A stretch of DNA of 64,000 bases from Microbacterium wangchenii (GCF_004564355.1 NZ_CP038266.1:682001-746000); one strand, 5' to 3'. Shown: positions 8,783 to 18,014, counted from the first letter of the stretch. Notes: generated by a model from the sequence alone, not told the origin. Made by a program: numbers and translations.

Positions 8783-11407
8783 TCAGCCCTCCAGCGCGAT
8801 GCGGTAGATGTGGTGATCGTGCTCCGAAGCGAACGTGTCGGTGAAGGCGCCGTCGACGATCCTGAGCGTGCGGTCTTCACCGACTACCTCCACCGCCAGT
8901 ACGTCGACGCCGGCGGGCACCGAGAAGGTCCGCGTTCCTGAGCCGCCGTCAGTCATGGCGAAGACATATGCGTACTCGCCATGGACCTTCAGCGCGGTCT
9001 CGAGACTCGGACCGAACGACCACGTATAGGACGGGGTGTTGATCACCGGGGCCAAGGATGCGACGGATGCGTTGACAGCGCCCACCTTCGTGCGCAGTGC
9101 CTGGGAGCATTCAACGAGGGAGTAGTTGCCGCAGGTCCCGTCGTTGTTGTGCTGGAAGTACGCGATGCCGGCGGCGCCGTGGATGATGGCGTTCCAGACC
9201 GCTCCTTCGATCCTGTCGCCCGTGATGCTGGTCGCGCCGGCATCCGTGAGGTAGGGCATCGCGGTCTCGACGAAGACCCAGTTCGGCGTGGAGGCAGCCG
9301 GTGTGGAGAACTTCTCCATCTGGTCCTGCAGCCATCCGTACGCACCCGATGAGGCCGGATTCTTTCCGGTCGGCCACGACGGCGAGGTCGGTAGCAGCCC
9401 CTGCACGTGAGGGCTGGTGTAGGCGTACTTATCCACGCTCGTCACGTCCAGGAGCGCGACGTGGTCGTCCATCGTCGTGGGCGCCCAGTGCGTCTCCAGC
9501 ACGCCGTTTCCGAAGTTGGCCTGCAGGAACCGGCCGTCGGCGAGCGCCTTGCGTTCGTTCACCAGGCGCTCATGGATCGCGAGTCGATCGGCCTCCGTGC
9601 CGTCAGGAGCGCATCCCGAGTAGCCCATGTCGCACTCGTCGCTGACATTCCACCCGACCACGAGCGGATTGTCACCCACCTCGGCGGCCGTCCACTCGTC
9701 GTGCGGCAGGACGGAAATCCCCTCTCGCGTGATCGTCGAGATCGGTGATCCGTCATGCTCGGCGGCCATGTAGGTGTTGATCCCGATCGCCGCCAGTTGA
9801 CGTGCGTGGGACGGCTTGCCGAAGAAGACCGCGATCGGGAAGAACGACGGGTCGGTCCATCCCGCGGCGGTGGGCTTGTCCCATTGGCCGTAGTACTCCG
9901 GCCCGCCCCACCACGGCTCGGTCGGCAGGTCGAGGACCGCCGGCGGTCCGGGATCGGTCGGCGCGGGCGCGGGCGTCGGGGTCGGCACCGCGGTGGGCGC
10001 CGGGGTCGGCACCGCGGTGGGCGCGGGGGAGGGGGCAGGGGATGCCGTCGGCGCCGGCGCCGGATTGCCCGGTCGCGGCGGATCGGTCGGCGCCGGGCCG
10101 GGGACCGTGGCCGGCGTCAGGAGCACGTCGACGTAGTAGTTGGAGTTCCGGTAGTTCTGCGTCGGGAACGCACCGCTGCCGTACGCGTACACGCCTGCTC
10201 CCGGCGGAACGGTGAAGTAGTCGTTCTCGATGCCGGTGTCGAAGAAGTGCACGTCGGCGGCGTAGCGGCCCTCAGGTGCCAGGTACGACACGACGTACTC
10301 CGTACCCGCGGTCACATCGATCGGCGACGCGAGCTCGGCGGTCTGCCATCCGGCGTCGGTGCCGGCAGGGAAATCGGCGCGCGCGAGCACCCTGCCGGCA
10401 GCATCCCACAGCGTGCCCTCGTGCGGACCTGGGTTGGCCTCGGAGCGATAGAACCGCAGTGCGGTGATGGTGCCGTCGACCTTGGGGGTGAACCGCATCC
10501 CCACCTCGACCGAACTGCGATCGGGATCGACTGCCTGCGCGGGCTCGGTGTCATCCGGGAAGGCCCCCGCAGCCGGCGGCTGGGTGGGCTCGGGCGACAC
10601 GGTCGGCTGCGGATCGACCGGCACGTCGACGACGCCGCGGAACGCCACGTCGACGTAGTAGTTCGAGTTTCGGTAGTTCTCGGTCGGGAACGCGCCCGAG
10701 CCGTAGGTGAAGACGCCGGCCCCGGCCGGGATCGACAGGGCGTCCGTCTCCACGCCCCGGTCGAAGCCGCGCTCATCGGCGGCGTAGCGCCCATTCGGTG
10801 CGTGATAGGACACCACATACGTCGCGCCCGCGCTGACCGTGACGGCGGGCGACACGTCAGCGGTCTGCCACCCCGTCGACGTCGCCTCAGGGAAACCGAC
10901 TCGGGCGAGCACCTTGCCCGAGGCACTCCACAGCGTGCCGGTGTGCGGACCGCGATTGGCGGTGGTCCGGTAGAAGCGGATACCCGTCACGACGCCGTCG
11001 GTCTTGGGCGTGAACCGCATGCCCAGCTCGACCGGATCGCGGTCGGCGTCGACGGGGGTCTGCGGCGTCGCCGTGCCGGGGAACGCTCCGGCGGATGTTG
11101 CGGCCTCGTCCGGCACCGCCAGGTCGGAGGATGCAGCCTCGTCGGTGAGTGACGACGTCGCGATGCCGGTGACCCCCGCTGCCACCGACAGCGGGGCCTC
11201 GTCGTTGACGGCGCCGGCGTGCGAACGCGGCGTGGCCGCGTCTGCGAACACGCTCACGGCCGTGGATGCGGCGGTCGGAGGTTCGTCCCTGTGGGCGTGC
11301 ACCACCATCGAGGAGACCATCGCCACGCATGTCGCGAGGGCGAGGCAGACGAGGGCGAGACCGCTCGTGAGCAGTCGCGGGAAGAGGGACGGGCGTGTCT
11401 TAGTCAT
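8783..11407 (-). CDS. Secreted protein with two DUF4082 domains and a glycosidase-like C-terminal domain
   Basis: 874 residues. A signal peptide (MTKTRPSLFPRLLTSGLALV and on to about residue 40) is followed by two DUF4082 domains at about 110-255 and 277-430; both share GMRFTPK, RFYR and YVVSYHAP/YVVSYLAP. A Pro/Thr/Ala linker of about 50 residues then leads to a C-terminal domain (490-872) containing PWWGGPEYYGQWDKPTAAG, VVGWNVSDECDMGYSG and FVETAMPY. These resemble an (alpha/beta)8 glycoside hydrolase, with acidic residues at strand ends, but I cannot assign a GH family. The start is the ATG at 11407, nine bases after a GGAG; a more upstream ATG at 11422 is less likely. A role in trimming or binding the EPS is plausible. 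Confidence 0.75.
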   Translation of the reverse strand: MTKTRPSLFPRLLTSGLALVCLALATCVAMVSSMVVHAHRDEPPTAASTAVSVFADAATPRSHAGAVNDEAPLSVAAGVTGIATSSLTDEAASSDLAVPDEAATSAGAFPGTATPQTPVDADRDPVELGMRFTPKTDGVVTGIRFYRTTANRGPHTGTLWSASGKVLARVGFPEATSTGWQTADVSPAVTVSAGATYVVSYHAPNGRYAADERGFDRGVETDALSIPAGAGVFTYGSGAFPTENYRNSNYYVDVAFRGVVDVPVDPQPTVSPEPTQPPAAGAFPDDTEPAQAVDPDRSSVEVGMRFTPKVDGTITALRFYRSEANPGPHEGTLWDAAGRVLARADFPAGTDAGWQTAELASPIDVTAGTEYVVSYLAPEGRYAADVHFFDTGIENDYFTVPPGAGVYAYGSGAFPTQNYRNSNYYVDVLLTPATVPGPAPTDPPRPGNPAPAPTASPAPSPAPTAVPTPAPTAVPTPTPAPAPTDPGPPAVLDLPTEPWWGGPEYYGQWDKPTAAGWTDPSFFPIAVFFGKPSHARQLAAIGINTYMAAEHDGSPISTITREGISVLPHDEWTAAEVGDNPLVVGWNVSDECDMGYSGCAPDGTEADRLAIHERLVNERKALADGRFLQANFGNGVLETHWAPTTMDDHVALLDVTSVDKYAYTSPHVQGLLPTSPSWPTGKNPASSGAYGWLQDQMEKFSTPAASTPNWVFVETAMPYLTDAGATSITGDRIEGAVWNAIIHGAAGIAYFQHNNDGTCGNYSLVECSQALRTKVGAVNASVASLAPVINTPSYTWSFGPSLETALKVHGEYAYVFAMTDGGSGTRTFSVPAGVDVLAVEVVGEDRTLRIVDGAFTDTFASEHDHHIYRIALEG

Positions 11408-11975
11408 TGCGGGGCGCTCCATGGCTCGACAACGTGCGTTGAACGCCCCTGCGCCGACCGTACCAGCGATGACCCTGCTTTCCCCGAGATCTCATGCTCT
11501 TCTCATGTCGGCGCGTCGCCCGGACCACCGCCACCACGAGGGCGCCGACGGCCGCGCCGGCGACATTCGCGAGGATGTCACGTGCGCTCGCGGTGCGGCC
11601 GGGGAGGGCGAGCTGCACGATCTCCGCTCCCGCCGAGAGGATGAGGGCGGCTGCGATGCCCACTCCGGGACGGCGGAACGCGAGGGTCACGAGAGCACCC
11701 AGTGGCGTGAACAGCGCGACGTTCGCGCCGAATTCGACCCATCCCTGCCGCACCGCCGAGAGCCCGACGCCGTCACGCAGCCATGCTGTGGCCTCCGCCA
11801 CGAGCCGCTCGGGCGAAACGGGAGACAGCAGGATCGTGAGAGCGGCCGCGACGTACACCGCCACGCCGATGAGCGCCCAGGGCGCGCGCCGCGTGACAGG
11901 GCCCGTGCGGCCGGCGGGCGCCCTGGATGCCCGCACGCCGGTCAGGGTCCGCTCCGCACGACCGAGGGCGACCAC
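11400..11975 (-). CDS. VanZ-like family membrane protein
   Basis: 191 residues with four hydrophobic segments and the VanZ-like signature region: GWVEFGANVALFTPLG then SAGAEIVQLALPGRTASARDI, and a conserved NVAG near the last helix. VanZ-like proteins sit in actinobacterial surface-polysaccharide loci; their biochemical role is unclear, although VanZ itself confers low-level teicoplanin resistance. The ATG at 11975 overlaps the previous gene by 34 bp; a GTG at 11936 would give a cleaner start 5 bp after that gene's stop. The basic C-terminal tail overlaps the start of the DUF4082 gene by 8 bp, suggesting coupling. Confidence 0.82.
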   Translation of the reverse strand: MVALGRAERTLTGVRASRAPAGRTGPVTRRAPWALIGVAVYVAAALTILLSPVSPERLVAEATAWLRDGVGLSAVRQGWVEFGANVALFTPLGALVTLAFRRPGVGIAAALILSAGAEIVQLALPGRTASARDILANVAGAAVGALVVAVVRATRRHEKSMRSRGKQGHRWYGRRRGVQRTLSSHGAPRND

Positions 11976-12970
11976 GCGTGCTCGATGAAGATGGTCGGGT
12001 CACTCGAGCCGTCGACCGCGAGCTGCCACACGTCGGTGTCGCCGACGGCGCCCTCACGCGGCATCCCGTAGAGGATCGTGTCGTCATCGAGCCACTCGAT
12101 CTGGTCGTCGATGCTGCGGGGCTCCGGGAGGACCGTCACCTCGCCGGTGGCGAGGTCGTAGATCGCCGGCGTCCACCGCACGGCTGCACCCGAGCCCGAG
12201 GTGACCCGCTTGAAGGCGACCCGGGTGCCGTCCGGCGAGACGGACGGGCACTCCACGTTCTCGGCCAGCGTCGTGAGCGTGCGCGCGGGGATGTCGCCGC
12301 GCACCAGGTGGGTGGCCCCCGAAGCCGTCAGACCCACCGTGGCGTAGAAGGTGGTGTCGTCGACGAAGGTGACACCCCAGAAGTTGCGGTCCTGCGGCGT
12401 GGATGCGGTCCCGTCGACGATGAGGGTCCACTGCTCGAGGTTGCCCATGCTCTCGCCGCCGGCGGTGCGGATGACGGTCTCGGTCGAGAAGCCCACCGTG
12501 GCGTAGGAGTGCCCGGTCACGAACGACGTCGTCGCCACGAGCGCTCCGTCCGCCGAGATCCGGGTGCGGCTCGGGATGCCCGGCAGCGGCCACTGCTCCA
12601 GCTGGTCGCCCTCGCGTGAATACAGGGTCGCCGAGTACGACGGGACGATGCCGCGTTCGATCCGCAGGCACGAGAACTCGACGTCCGTCGCGTCGACGCG
12701 GTCGCACGCCACGCTGTCGACGACCCGTGCTCCCTCCGGATCCGACAACGGGACGCGCGCGATGTGCCCGTACCCCGACCCGGAGGCGGTGTTTCGGAAG
12801 ACGACGTGATCTCCGTCGATCTCGTCCCCGGCGCCCGCGACGTCGACCGCACTGGGGGCTTCCGCGCGAGCCTGATACTCACGCCACGCGACGACCCCCA
12901 CGACCGAGGTCGCCGCCAGCGCCGCGCACGAAACGATCGCCACGATCATCCACTTGCGGCGATCGTTCAC
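11942..12970 (-). CDS. Membrane-anchored TolB-like beta-propeller protein
   Basis: 342 residues. An N-terminal transmembrane helix (residues about 6-27, WMIVAIVSCAALAATSVV) is followed by an extracytoplasmic domain with recurring WD40/TolB-like blade motifs: ISADGALVATTS, SVSPDGTRVAFKR and IEWLDDDTILYG. Such SPDG repeats are typical of PD40 blades. The start is GTG at 12970, overlapping the stop of the MFS gene (GTGA). It sits in a five-gene minus-strand cassette with exported and membrane proteins, so it may be a cell-surface scaffold. I do not recognise a specific orthologue. Confidence 0.7.
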   Translation of the reverse strand: MNDRRKWMIVAIVSCAALAATSVVGVVAWREYQARAEAPSAVDVAGAGDEIDGDHVVFRNTASGSGYGHIARVPLSDPEGARVVDSVACDRVDATDVEFSCLRIERGIVPSYSATLYSREGDQLEQWPLPGIPSRTRISADGALVATTSFVTGHSYATVGFSTETVIRTAGGESMGNLEQWTLIVDGTASTPQDRNFWGVTFVDDTTFYATVGLTASGATHLVRGDIPARTLTTLAENVECPSVSPDGTRVAFKRVTSGSGAAVRWTPAIYDLATGEVTVLPEPRSIDDQIEWLDDDTILYGMPREGAVGDTDVWQLAVDGSSDPTIFIEHAWSPSVVRSGP

Positions 12971-14280
12971 GCCCTCATCGCTTTCGACGAGGCGAGGAGA
13001 GGCCGCAGCAGGATGGCCACGCAGGGGATCGCGATCACGAGGACTCCCGCGACCACCAGCATCGAGGCCTCCCGGCCGATGGCGAACCACAGCAGGCCGA
13101 ATCCCGCCGCGGAGATGAAGCGGGCGATCGCCACGACCGTCTGCGCGGCCGCGATGCCCGTGCCACGGGTCTCCGGCGTCGTCAGTTGCGCGGCCAGCGC
13201 CGCGAGCACTCCATCGGTCGCGGCGTAGAAGGCGCCGAGGAACACCAGGCACAGGATGGTGGCGGCGATGTCGGCCACCGGCAGGGCGGCCACGACGTAC
13301 GTCGCGAGGAGTGCGAGGTGGCCCAGCACGAAGACGCGAGCGCGGCCGATCCGGTCGGCCAGCTTGCCCAGCGGGAGGGCGAAGGCCAGGAACGCCACGT
13401 TGGTTCCGACATAGAGCAGCGGGAACCACTGCGCGGCGAAGTCGCTGCGCGCCTGCAGCACGAGGTAGATGAACCCGTCGCCGATCGTCATGAGGCCGAG
13501 GATGCCTGCCGCGGCCAGGACGCGACGAATCGGACCGCGCGTGATCACCGACCACGCGAAACGCTCGCGCTTCGGACGCGGCTCGCCCGCGGGCCGCGCC
13601 TCGCGGCGGCGGGTGCGGACGTTCGGAACGACGAGGGCGAGGATGACGACCCCGATGGTCGCGAAGGCCAGGGACGCGGCGAACACCGTCAGGTAGCCGT
13701 CGGGGATCACCAGCAGGATCACGAACGCGCTGAGCGGTCCGAGCGCGGCGCCGATGTTGTCCAGCATCCGGTGGACGCCGAACGCCGTACCCAGCTTCTC
13801 CGGATCGCTCGTGGCGGTGATGAGCGAGTCGCGCGGGGCGGTGCGGATGCCCTTGCCGATGCGGTCGGCGGTGACGACGGCGGTGAGCGCGGCGAACCCC
13901 GAGCCGAAGAGGAGCCCGACGCGGGCGACGGCCGCGAGGGCGTAACCGACGAAGGCCACCCATTTGGGCTGGTCAATGCGATCGGAGGTGTAGCCGCCCG
14001 CGATGCGCACGAGCGCGCTGACGCCCTGATACAGGCCGTCCAGCACGCCGAACGCGATCGTCGAGAGCCCCAGGACCCCGGTGATGTAGAGCGGCAGGAT
14101 CGCCGAGACCGACTCGGAGGAGATGTCGGTGAGCAGCGACACGACGCCCAGGGTGATGACGGTCGACGACACCGTGCGCAGGCCCGCTGGACGCGGGGCT
14201 CCCGGCGCAGGCGCGTCGCCCTCGGCGGGATCCCCGTCGGGCGCGGGCGTGTTGGTGAGCGAGATGTACATCGTGCTCAC
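12967..14280 (-). CDS. MFS transporter
   Basis: 437 residues with twelve predicted transmembrane helices. Major facilitator signatures are visible: GGYTSDRIDQPKWVAF in the loop after helix 2, TADRIGKGIRTAPRDSLIT (a form common in actinobacterial MFS proteins of unknown substrate) and GKLADRIGRARVF in the second half. A cytoplasmic basic linker (RTRRREARPAGEPRPKRER) splits the two halves. The start is GTG at 14280 overlapping the previous stop, with an ATG at 14271 as alternative. Substrate unknown; the neighbourhood suggests export of a precursor or inhibitor linked to envelope polysaccharide, but a drug or sugar efflux role is equally possible. Confidence 0.85.
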   Translation of the reverse strand: MSTMYISLTNTPAPDGDPAEGDAPAPGAPRPAGLRTVSSTVITLGVVSLLTDISSESVSAILPLYITGVLGLSTIAFGVLDGLYQGVSALVRIAGGYTSDRIDQPKWVAFVGYALAAVARVGLLFGSGFAALTAVVTADRIGKGIRTAPRDSLITATSDPEKLGTAFGVHRMLDNIGAALGPLSAFVILLVIPDGYLTVFAASLAFATIGVVILALVVPNVRTRRREARPAGEPRPKRERFAWSVITRGPIRRVLAAAGILGLMTIGDGFIYLVLQARSDFAAQWFPLLYVGTNVAFLAFALPLGKLADRIGRARVFVLGHLALLATYVVAALPVADIAATILCLVFLGAFYAATDGVLAALAAQLTTPETRGTGIAAAQTVVAIARFISAAGFGLLWFAIGREASMLVVAGVLVIAIPCVAILLRPLLASSKAMRA

Positions 14281-14891
14281 CCCGCTCTCAGCACGCCGTA
14301 CACGGTGTACACCGTGCCGGTGCCCGAGGGGGCCTCCGCGGCCACGGTCACCGAGGAGAACGCGTCGCGGTAGGACGTGGCGGGGCCGGTCTCCGGCGCG
14401 GGCGCCATCCCGAGTGCAGCCCACCGTCCGGCGTAGTGCGCGGCGATGTCGCTGCCGGATGCGTCGGAGCGGGCGATGAGGGTGAACTGGAGCACGTCGC
14501 CCTCCACGGCGAGCGAAGAGTCCAGGACGTCGGAGCCGTCCAGCGGCGCGGCCAGGTCGGCCGGGTAGCCCTCCACGAGCGCGCCCTGCGCCGAGGCCGG
14601 TTCCGGAAGCGGGGCGGCGATGCGCGGGGTGGCGGGTGCGATGGCCGGCAGCCGGTCACTCGGCGGAGCCTGCTCGTCCGGCGGCAGCACCTCGCTGCCC
14701 GCTTCGGGCGTGGCGCCGGGGACCGGTCCCGGTGCCGCGGCGGTGGTCGCCGTCCGCGGTGATGCCGGCGGTTCCGCGGACAGCAGGAGCCATCCGCTCA
14801 GTACCGCGCCGGACGCGACGAGAACCGCCGTGACGACCAGTGCGACCCGCATATGCGGCGTCAGAATGCGCGAACGCGCAGATATCCCCAT
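14277..14891 (-). CDS. Predicted exported/membrane-anchored protein of unknown function
   Basis: 204 residues from ATG 14891 (a GGGGA lies 9 bp upstream; a GTG at 14915 is possible). One N-terminal transmembrane helix (residues about 15-37) is followed by a Pro/Ala/Glu-rich linker to about residue 95 and a folded C-terminal domain of about 105 residues containing DVLQFTLIARSDASG and TVYTVYGVL. No family is recognised. It is the first gene of the minus-strand cassette and overlaps the MFS start by 4 bp, so a function together with that transporter or the TolB-like protein is likely. The 180-bp upstream gap to the next minus-strand gene contains no obvious sigma-70 promoter. Confidence 0.65.
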   Translation of the reverse strand: MGISARSRILTPHMRVALVVTAVLVASGAVLSGWLLLSAEPPASPRTATTAAAPGPVPGATPEAGSEVLPPDEQAPPSDRLPAIAPATPRIAAPLPEPASAQGALVEGYPADLAAPLDGSDVLDSSLAVEGDVLQFTLIARSDASGSDIAAHYAGRWAALGMAPAPETGPATSYRDAFSSVTVAAEAPSGTGTVYTVYGVLRAG

Positions 14892-15073
14892 CGAGCCATT
14901 CCCCAAGTCCCCCACGACGACGCAGCTCGAGCGCGGTCATGATCATGCCCCAAGACGATCGATTCCCCCCGGAACCTGATCGCCGCTTCTGGGCGAGTCT
15001 AACCCGTCGCCCCAGCCAGGGGAACCGCCGGGTCAGGATTGGTGTGCGGCGCGGCTGCGCCGGTCGCCTCTGA

Positions 15074-16912
15074 TCATCCGGCGCCCACGAGCGAGTCCGG
15101 AGCGGCGCTTCCGCGGGAGGAATCATCGCGCTCCCATCCGTCGGCGCCGCGGCGGCCGGCTTCTCGTGCGCCGCGGCGCGCGTCCATCGCGAAGGCGGCG
15201 TAGATGGCGGCATCCGTCGCCGACAGCGGCCCGCGGACGCTGCGGGCGAGTTCGCGAGCCGTGGACGCGCCCGTGTCCACCCCCTGCTCCGCCGGCCCTC
15301 GCCGCATCCGGATGAGGACGCGTCGCAGTGCGCTCGTGCGCCGCGGAACCGACACGGTCACCGGCGCGGTGACCGGGAAGGTCTTCTCCTCGGGCGCGAA
15401 CAGCCCGTCGACGTACAGGTCGTCGGCGGTGAACGAGGGGAAGTGTCCGATGCGGGCGTGACCGGCGCGCGTCACGCCGTAGACGCCGGCCCCCCACAGC
15501 GCGGCGGAGGTCGAGGACATCCGCTCGCGTGCCCGGTAATACGCCCGCACGATCGGCGATACGCCGCGCAGGTCGAGCCGGAAAGAGGGGCGTCCCGCGA
15601 GCGCCGTGCCGCCGCTGAGGGCGGTGATGACCGGGGCAAGGGCAGCCGGCGGCACGACGATGTCGGCATCGAGGTAGAACCTCGGCCACACGCTCGCGTG
15701 CGCGTCGCCGAGGTTGAGGGCGGCGGTCTTCGACGCCTCCTCGGTCTCGATGACGCGCACGCCGGCATAGGCGCGCGCGCGATCGGCGGTGTCGTCGGTG
15801 CAGCCGTTGCACACCACGACGACTTCGAGCCGGCCCGCGGCGGCCAAGTGGGCCAGGGGGGCCAGCGTGCGGTCGATCACCGCGGCCTCCTGATGTGCGG
15901 GGATCACGATGGACGCGCGCGGGAACGCGTCGACCGGCAGGGGATCCCTGAGGGCGTGCGGCAGTGCGGCCCACCGTCTGCTGCTCCACAGCGCCCACCG
16001 GGAGCGGGCGTTCCCGGGCGAGCGGCGCAGCTGCTCCCCGGCGATCACGGCAACGCGGAACACGCCGGCGACCAGCGGCCGATGCTTCTTCATGTAGCGC
16101 ACGCGATTGACCGCCAGGAGCGCATCGAGGTCGGGCGAGGCGCCCGACCCGCCTCGCCGATGCGTCGCGCCGGCTGCGGGGTCGAACCAGACGAGCCAGC
16201 CGGCGTCGCGCAGACGGCGCTGGATGTCGGTCTCCTCCGAATAGAGGAAGAAGCGCTCGTCCCATTCGCCGACGACCGCCGCCGCGGGAGCAGACAGGAG
16301 AAGCGCGGCACCCGTGGCCCAGTCGACGGGGTGCGACCACGCGTACTCGCGGGGGTCGCGGACGTACTCCGAAAGCGGTGCGGGACGACGCTGCCAGTAC
16401 CGGCCGATCACGGCGTCGGCCACGGCGCGCAGGACGGTGGGCTCACGGCGCAGCGAGAAGTAGACCGAGCCGTCCTGATCGCGCAGCAGCGGGACGACGG
16501 CGCCGATGCGCGGGTCGCTGCGCAGGCGACGGAGCATCCGCGGGATCGAGCCGGCGTCCAGCCGCAGATCGGGGTTGAGGATGAGGATGGCCTCGGCCTC
16601 GCCGACGTGCCGCATCGCGGCGTTGATCGCGCCGGAGTAGCCGAGGTTGCCGCCCGTGCGGACGGTGACCACGTCGGTGTGCTCCGACATCATGGCGAGG
16701 GTTCCGTCTGTCGAGGAGTTGTCGGCGACGATGACCCGAAGCGGCATCGCGCGGGCCTCGCGCCGGAGATCGGGCAGGAGCTGGCGGATGTCGTCGGCGC
16801 TGTTGTAGGACACGATGACGACCGCGACCTCCGCCGGCCCCTCGGGGGAGAAGGCATCGCCTCGGTCCAATCCGCGTTCGTCGGCTCGTCGGCTCTCGCT
16901 CACGACCGCCAT
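15074..16912 (-). CDS. Two-domain GT2 glycosyltransferase
   Basis: 612 residues containing two glycosyltransferase family 2 domains in tandem. Domain 1 (about 29-260) has VAVVIVSYNSADDI, ADNSSTDGT, GNLGYSGAINAAM and ILNPDLRLD, typical of rhamnosyltransferase-like GT2 enzymes. Domain 2 (about 325-540) has ASIVIPAHQEAAVID, VVVCNGCTDDTAD and a DxD in FYLDADIVVP. No transmembrane helix is evident, so it acts at the cytoplasmic face. The fusion could add two successive sugars of the repeat unit. The start is ATG 16912 with AAAGG just upstream. It lies 231 bp downstream of the WecG-like gene, separated by strong hairpins. Confidence 0.88.
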   Translation of the reverse strand: MAVVSESRRADERGLDRGDAFSPEGPAEVAVVIVSYNSADDIRQLLPDLRREARAMPLRVIVADNSSTDGTLAMMSEHTDVVTVRTGGNLGYSGAINAAMRHVGEAEAILILNPDLRLDAGSIPRMLRRLRSDPRIGAVVPLLRDQDGSVYFSLRREPTVLRAVADAVIGRYWQRRPAPLSEYVRDPREYAWSHPVDWATGAALLLSAPAAAVVGEWDERFFLYSEETDIQRRLRDAGWLVWFDPAAGATHRRGGSGASPDLDALLAVNRVRYMKKHRPLVAGVFRVAVIAGEQLRRSPGNARSRWALWSSRRWAALPHALRDPLPVDAFPRASIVIPAHQEAAVIDRTLAPLAHLAAAGRLEVVVVCNGCTDDTADRARAYAGVRVIETEEASKTAALNLGDAHASVWPRFYLDADIVVPPAALAPVITALSGGTALAGRPSFRLDLRGVSPIVRAYYRARERMSSTSAALWGAGVYGVTRAGHARIGHFPSFTADDLYVDGLFAPEEKTFPVTAPVTVSVPRRTSALRRVLIRMRRGPAEQGVDTGASTARELARSVRGPLSATDAAIYAAFAMDARRGAREAGRRGADGWERDDSSRGSAAPDSLVGAG

Positions 16913-16976
16913 CCTTTCGTCGTCTTCGTCGTCGTCTTCGTCTGCTTCGGGATGCCGTCATCGACCGGTGGCGCGG

Positions 16977-17086
16977 CGAACCGGCGCGCCGTTGGCTCGC
17001 GCGCCGGTTCGTCCCTTCGGCCCCGGGATCGCGTCGTCATCCGCCGCGGGGGGAAGCCCGGACGGGTGAGGGGCACACCCGCCCGG
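16977..17086 (-). terminator. Two strong hairpins between WecG-like and GT2 genes
   Basis: A perfect 13-bp inverted repeat (16977-16989 with 16999-17011, 9-nt loop) and an 11-bp repeat with one mismatch (17058-17068 with 17076-17086) lie in the 231-bp gap. Neither is followed by a T-run on the minus strand. They may act as a terminator or attenuator that lowers expression of the downstream GT2 gene, or as mRNA 3' stabilisers. Confidence 0.45.
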
Positions 17087-17143
17087 ACGATGTGCGTCGG
17101 GTGGGACGGAGTCCCCACAGCGACGATTCGGTCAAGTGGCAGC

Positions 17144-18013
17144 TCATGCCCGCGTGGGGGAATGCGACCGCCGCACGGCCAGATAGGCCGGCGGTCCTTC
17201 GATGAGATACCGGCGGGCAAGTCGCCGTGGCTCGAGCATGAGCCGCCACATCCACTCGAAGCCCGCCGCCGCGACCCAGCGCGGGGCGCGCGAGACGCGC
17301 CCGGCCAGGAAGTCGACGACGGCCCCGAAGGCCAGCAGCGTGCCTGCGCCGGTGGCCGAGCCATAGGTGTCGATCCACTCCTCCTGCCGGGGCTTGCCCA
17401 GGCAGACGATGAGGATGTCGGTGCCGCTGTCGCGGATCTCCCCGGCCACCGCGCGTGAGCGCGCCGGGTCGGAGATCTCTTCGCGCGGCGGGGTCCAGTG
17501 CCCCGTGAAACGCAGGCCCGGCCACATGCGCGCCAGGCGCTCGCGCAGCGGCGCGCTGACCTCGGGAGAGCCGCCGAGCACCGCCACGGAGAGGTGGCGG
17601 CGGTCGGCGTCGTCGAGGATCTGGACGATGAGGTCGCTGCCCGCGAGCCGCGGCACGTCGGCGTGGACGACGCGCTGGGCCTGGTGGGCGATCGGCGCGC
17701 CGTCGATGAGGTGCAGCCACTCCACGTCGCCGGCGCCCAGTCGGCGTCGGCCGTCGCCGAAGTGATGCACGTGGTCGAGGTTGATCGAGGAGACGGCGAG
17801 GGGGGCCGGATGCGGGCGACTGGCCGCATCCGTGATGACCCGCAGTGCGCCGGCCTCGTCGGTGACGTGCACGGGGCACGCCGCGATGTCGATGCTGGGC
17901 ACGTCGTCCAGCCGATGCGAATGCCCCGTGGCGGGCGCGGTGGCCGGGGCGGGCACCGCCTCGGAGGCCCTCTGCCGCTTCGTCGCGGCCGGAGTGGGCT
18001 TGTGCAGGGTCAT
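17144..18013 (-). CDS. WecG/TagA/CpsF-family glycosyltransferase (GT26)
   Basis: 289 residues of the WecB/TagA/CpsF family, which transfers an N-acetylmannosamine-type or related sugar onto a polyprenyl-diphosphate-linked first sugar. Family landmarks are SINLDHVHHF, the VHADVPR loop, VAVLGGSPE in the Rossmann region, LIVCLGKPRQEEWI and FGAVVDFLAGRVSRAPRW. An N-terminal extension of about 45 residues is low-complexity and basic. The start ATG at 18013 is two bases after the stop of the priming transferase and is preceded by AGGAG inside that gene, so it acts directly after the priming step in the same transcript. Confidence 0.9.
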   Translation of the reverse strand: MTLHKPTPAATKRQRASEAVPAPATAPATGHSHRLDDVPSIDIAACPVHVTDEAGALRVITDAASRPHPAPLAVSSINLDHVHHFGDGRRRLGAGDVEWLHLIDGAPIAHQAQRVVHADVPRLAGSDLIVQILDDADRRHLSVAVLGGSPEVSAPLRERLARMWPGLRFTGHWTPPREEISDPARSRAVAGEIRDSGTDILIVCLGKPRQEEWIDTYGSATGAGTLLAFGAVVDFLAGRVSRAPRWVAAAGFEWMWRLMLEPRRLARRYLIEGPPAYLAVRRSHSPTRA

Positions 18014-18014
18014 G

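Noticed and set aside
9955..10060. Tandem GC-rich repeats in the DUF4082 gene
   Set aside because: They encode a Pro/Thr/Ala/Val linker; ordinary low-complexity coding repeats.
16900..17040. A 46-codon minus-strand ORF before the GT2 gene, ending in a Lys/Thr-rich tail
   Set aside because: No ribosome binding site, it spans a strong hairpin and overlaps the GT2 start; composition explains the open frame.
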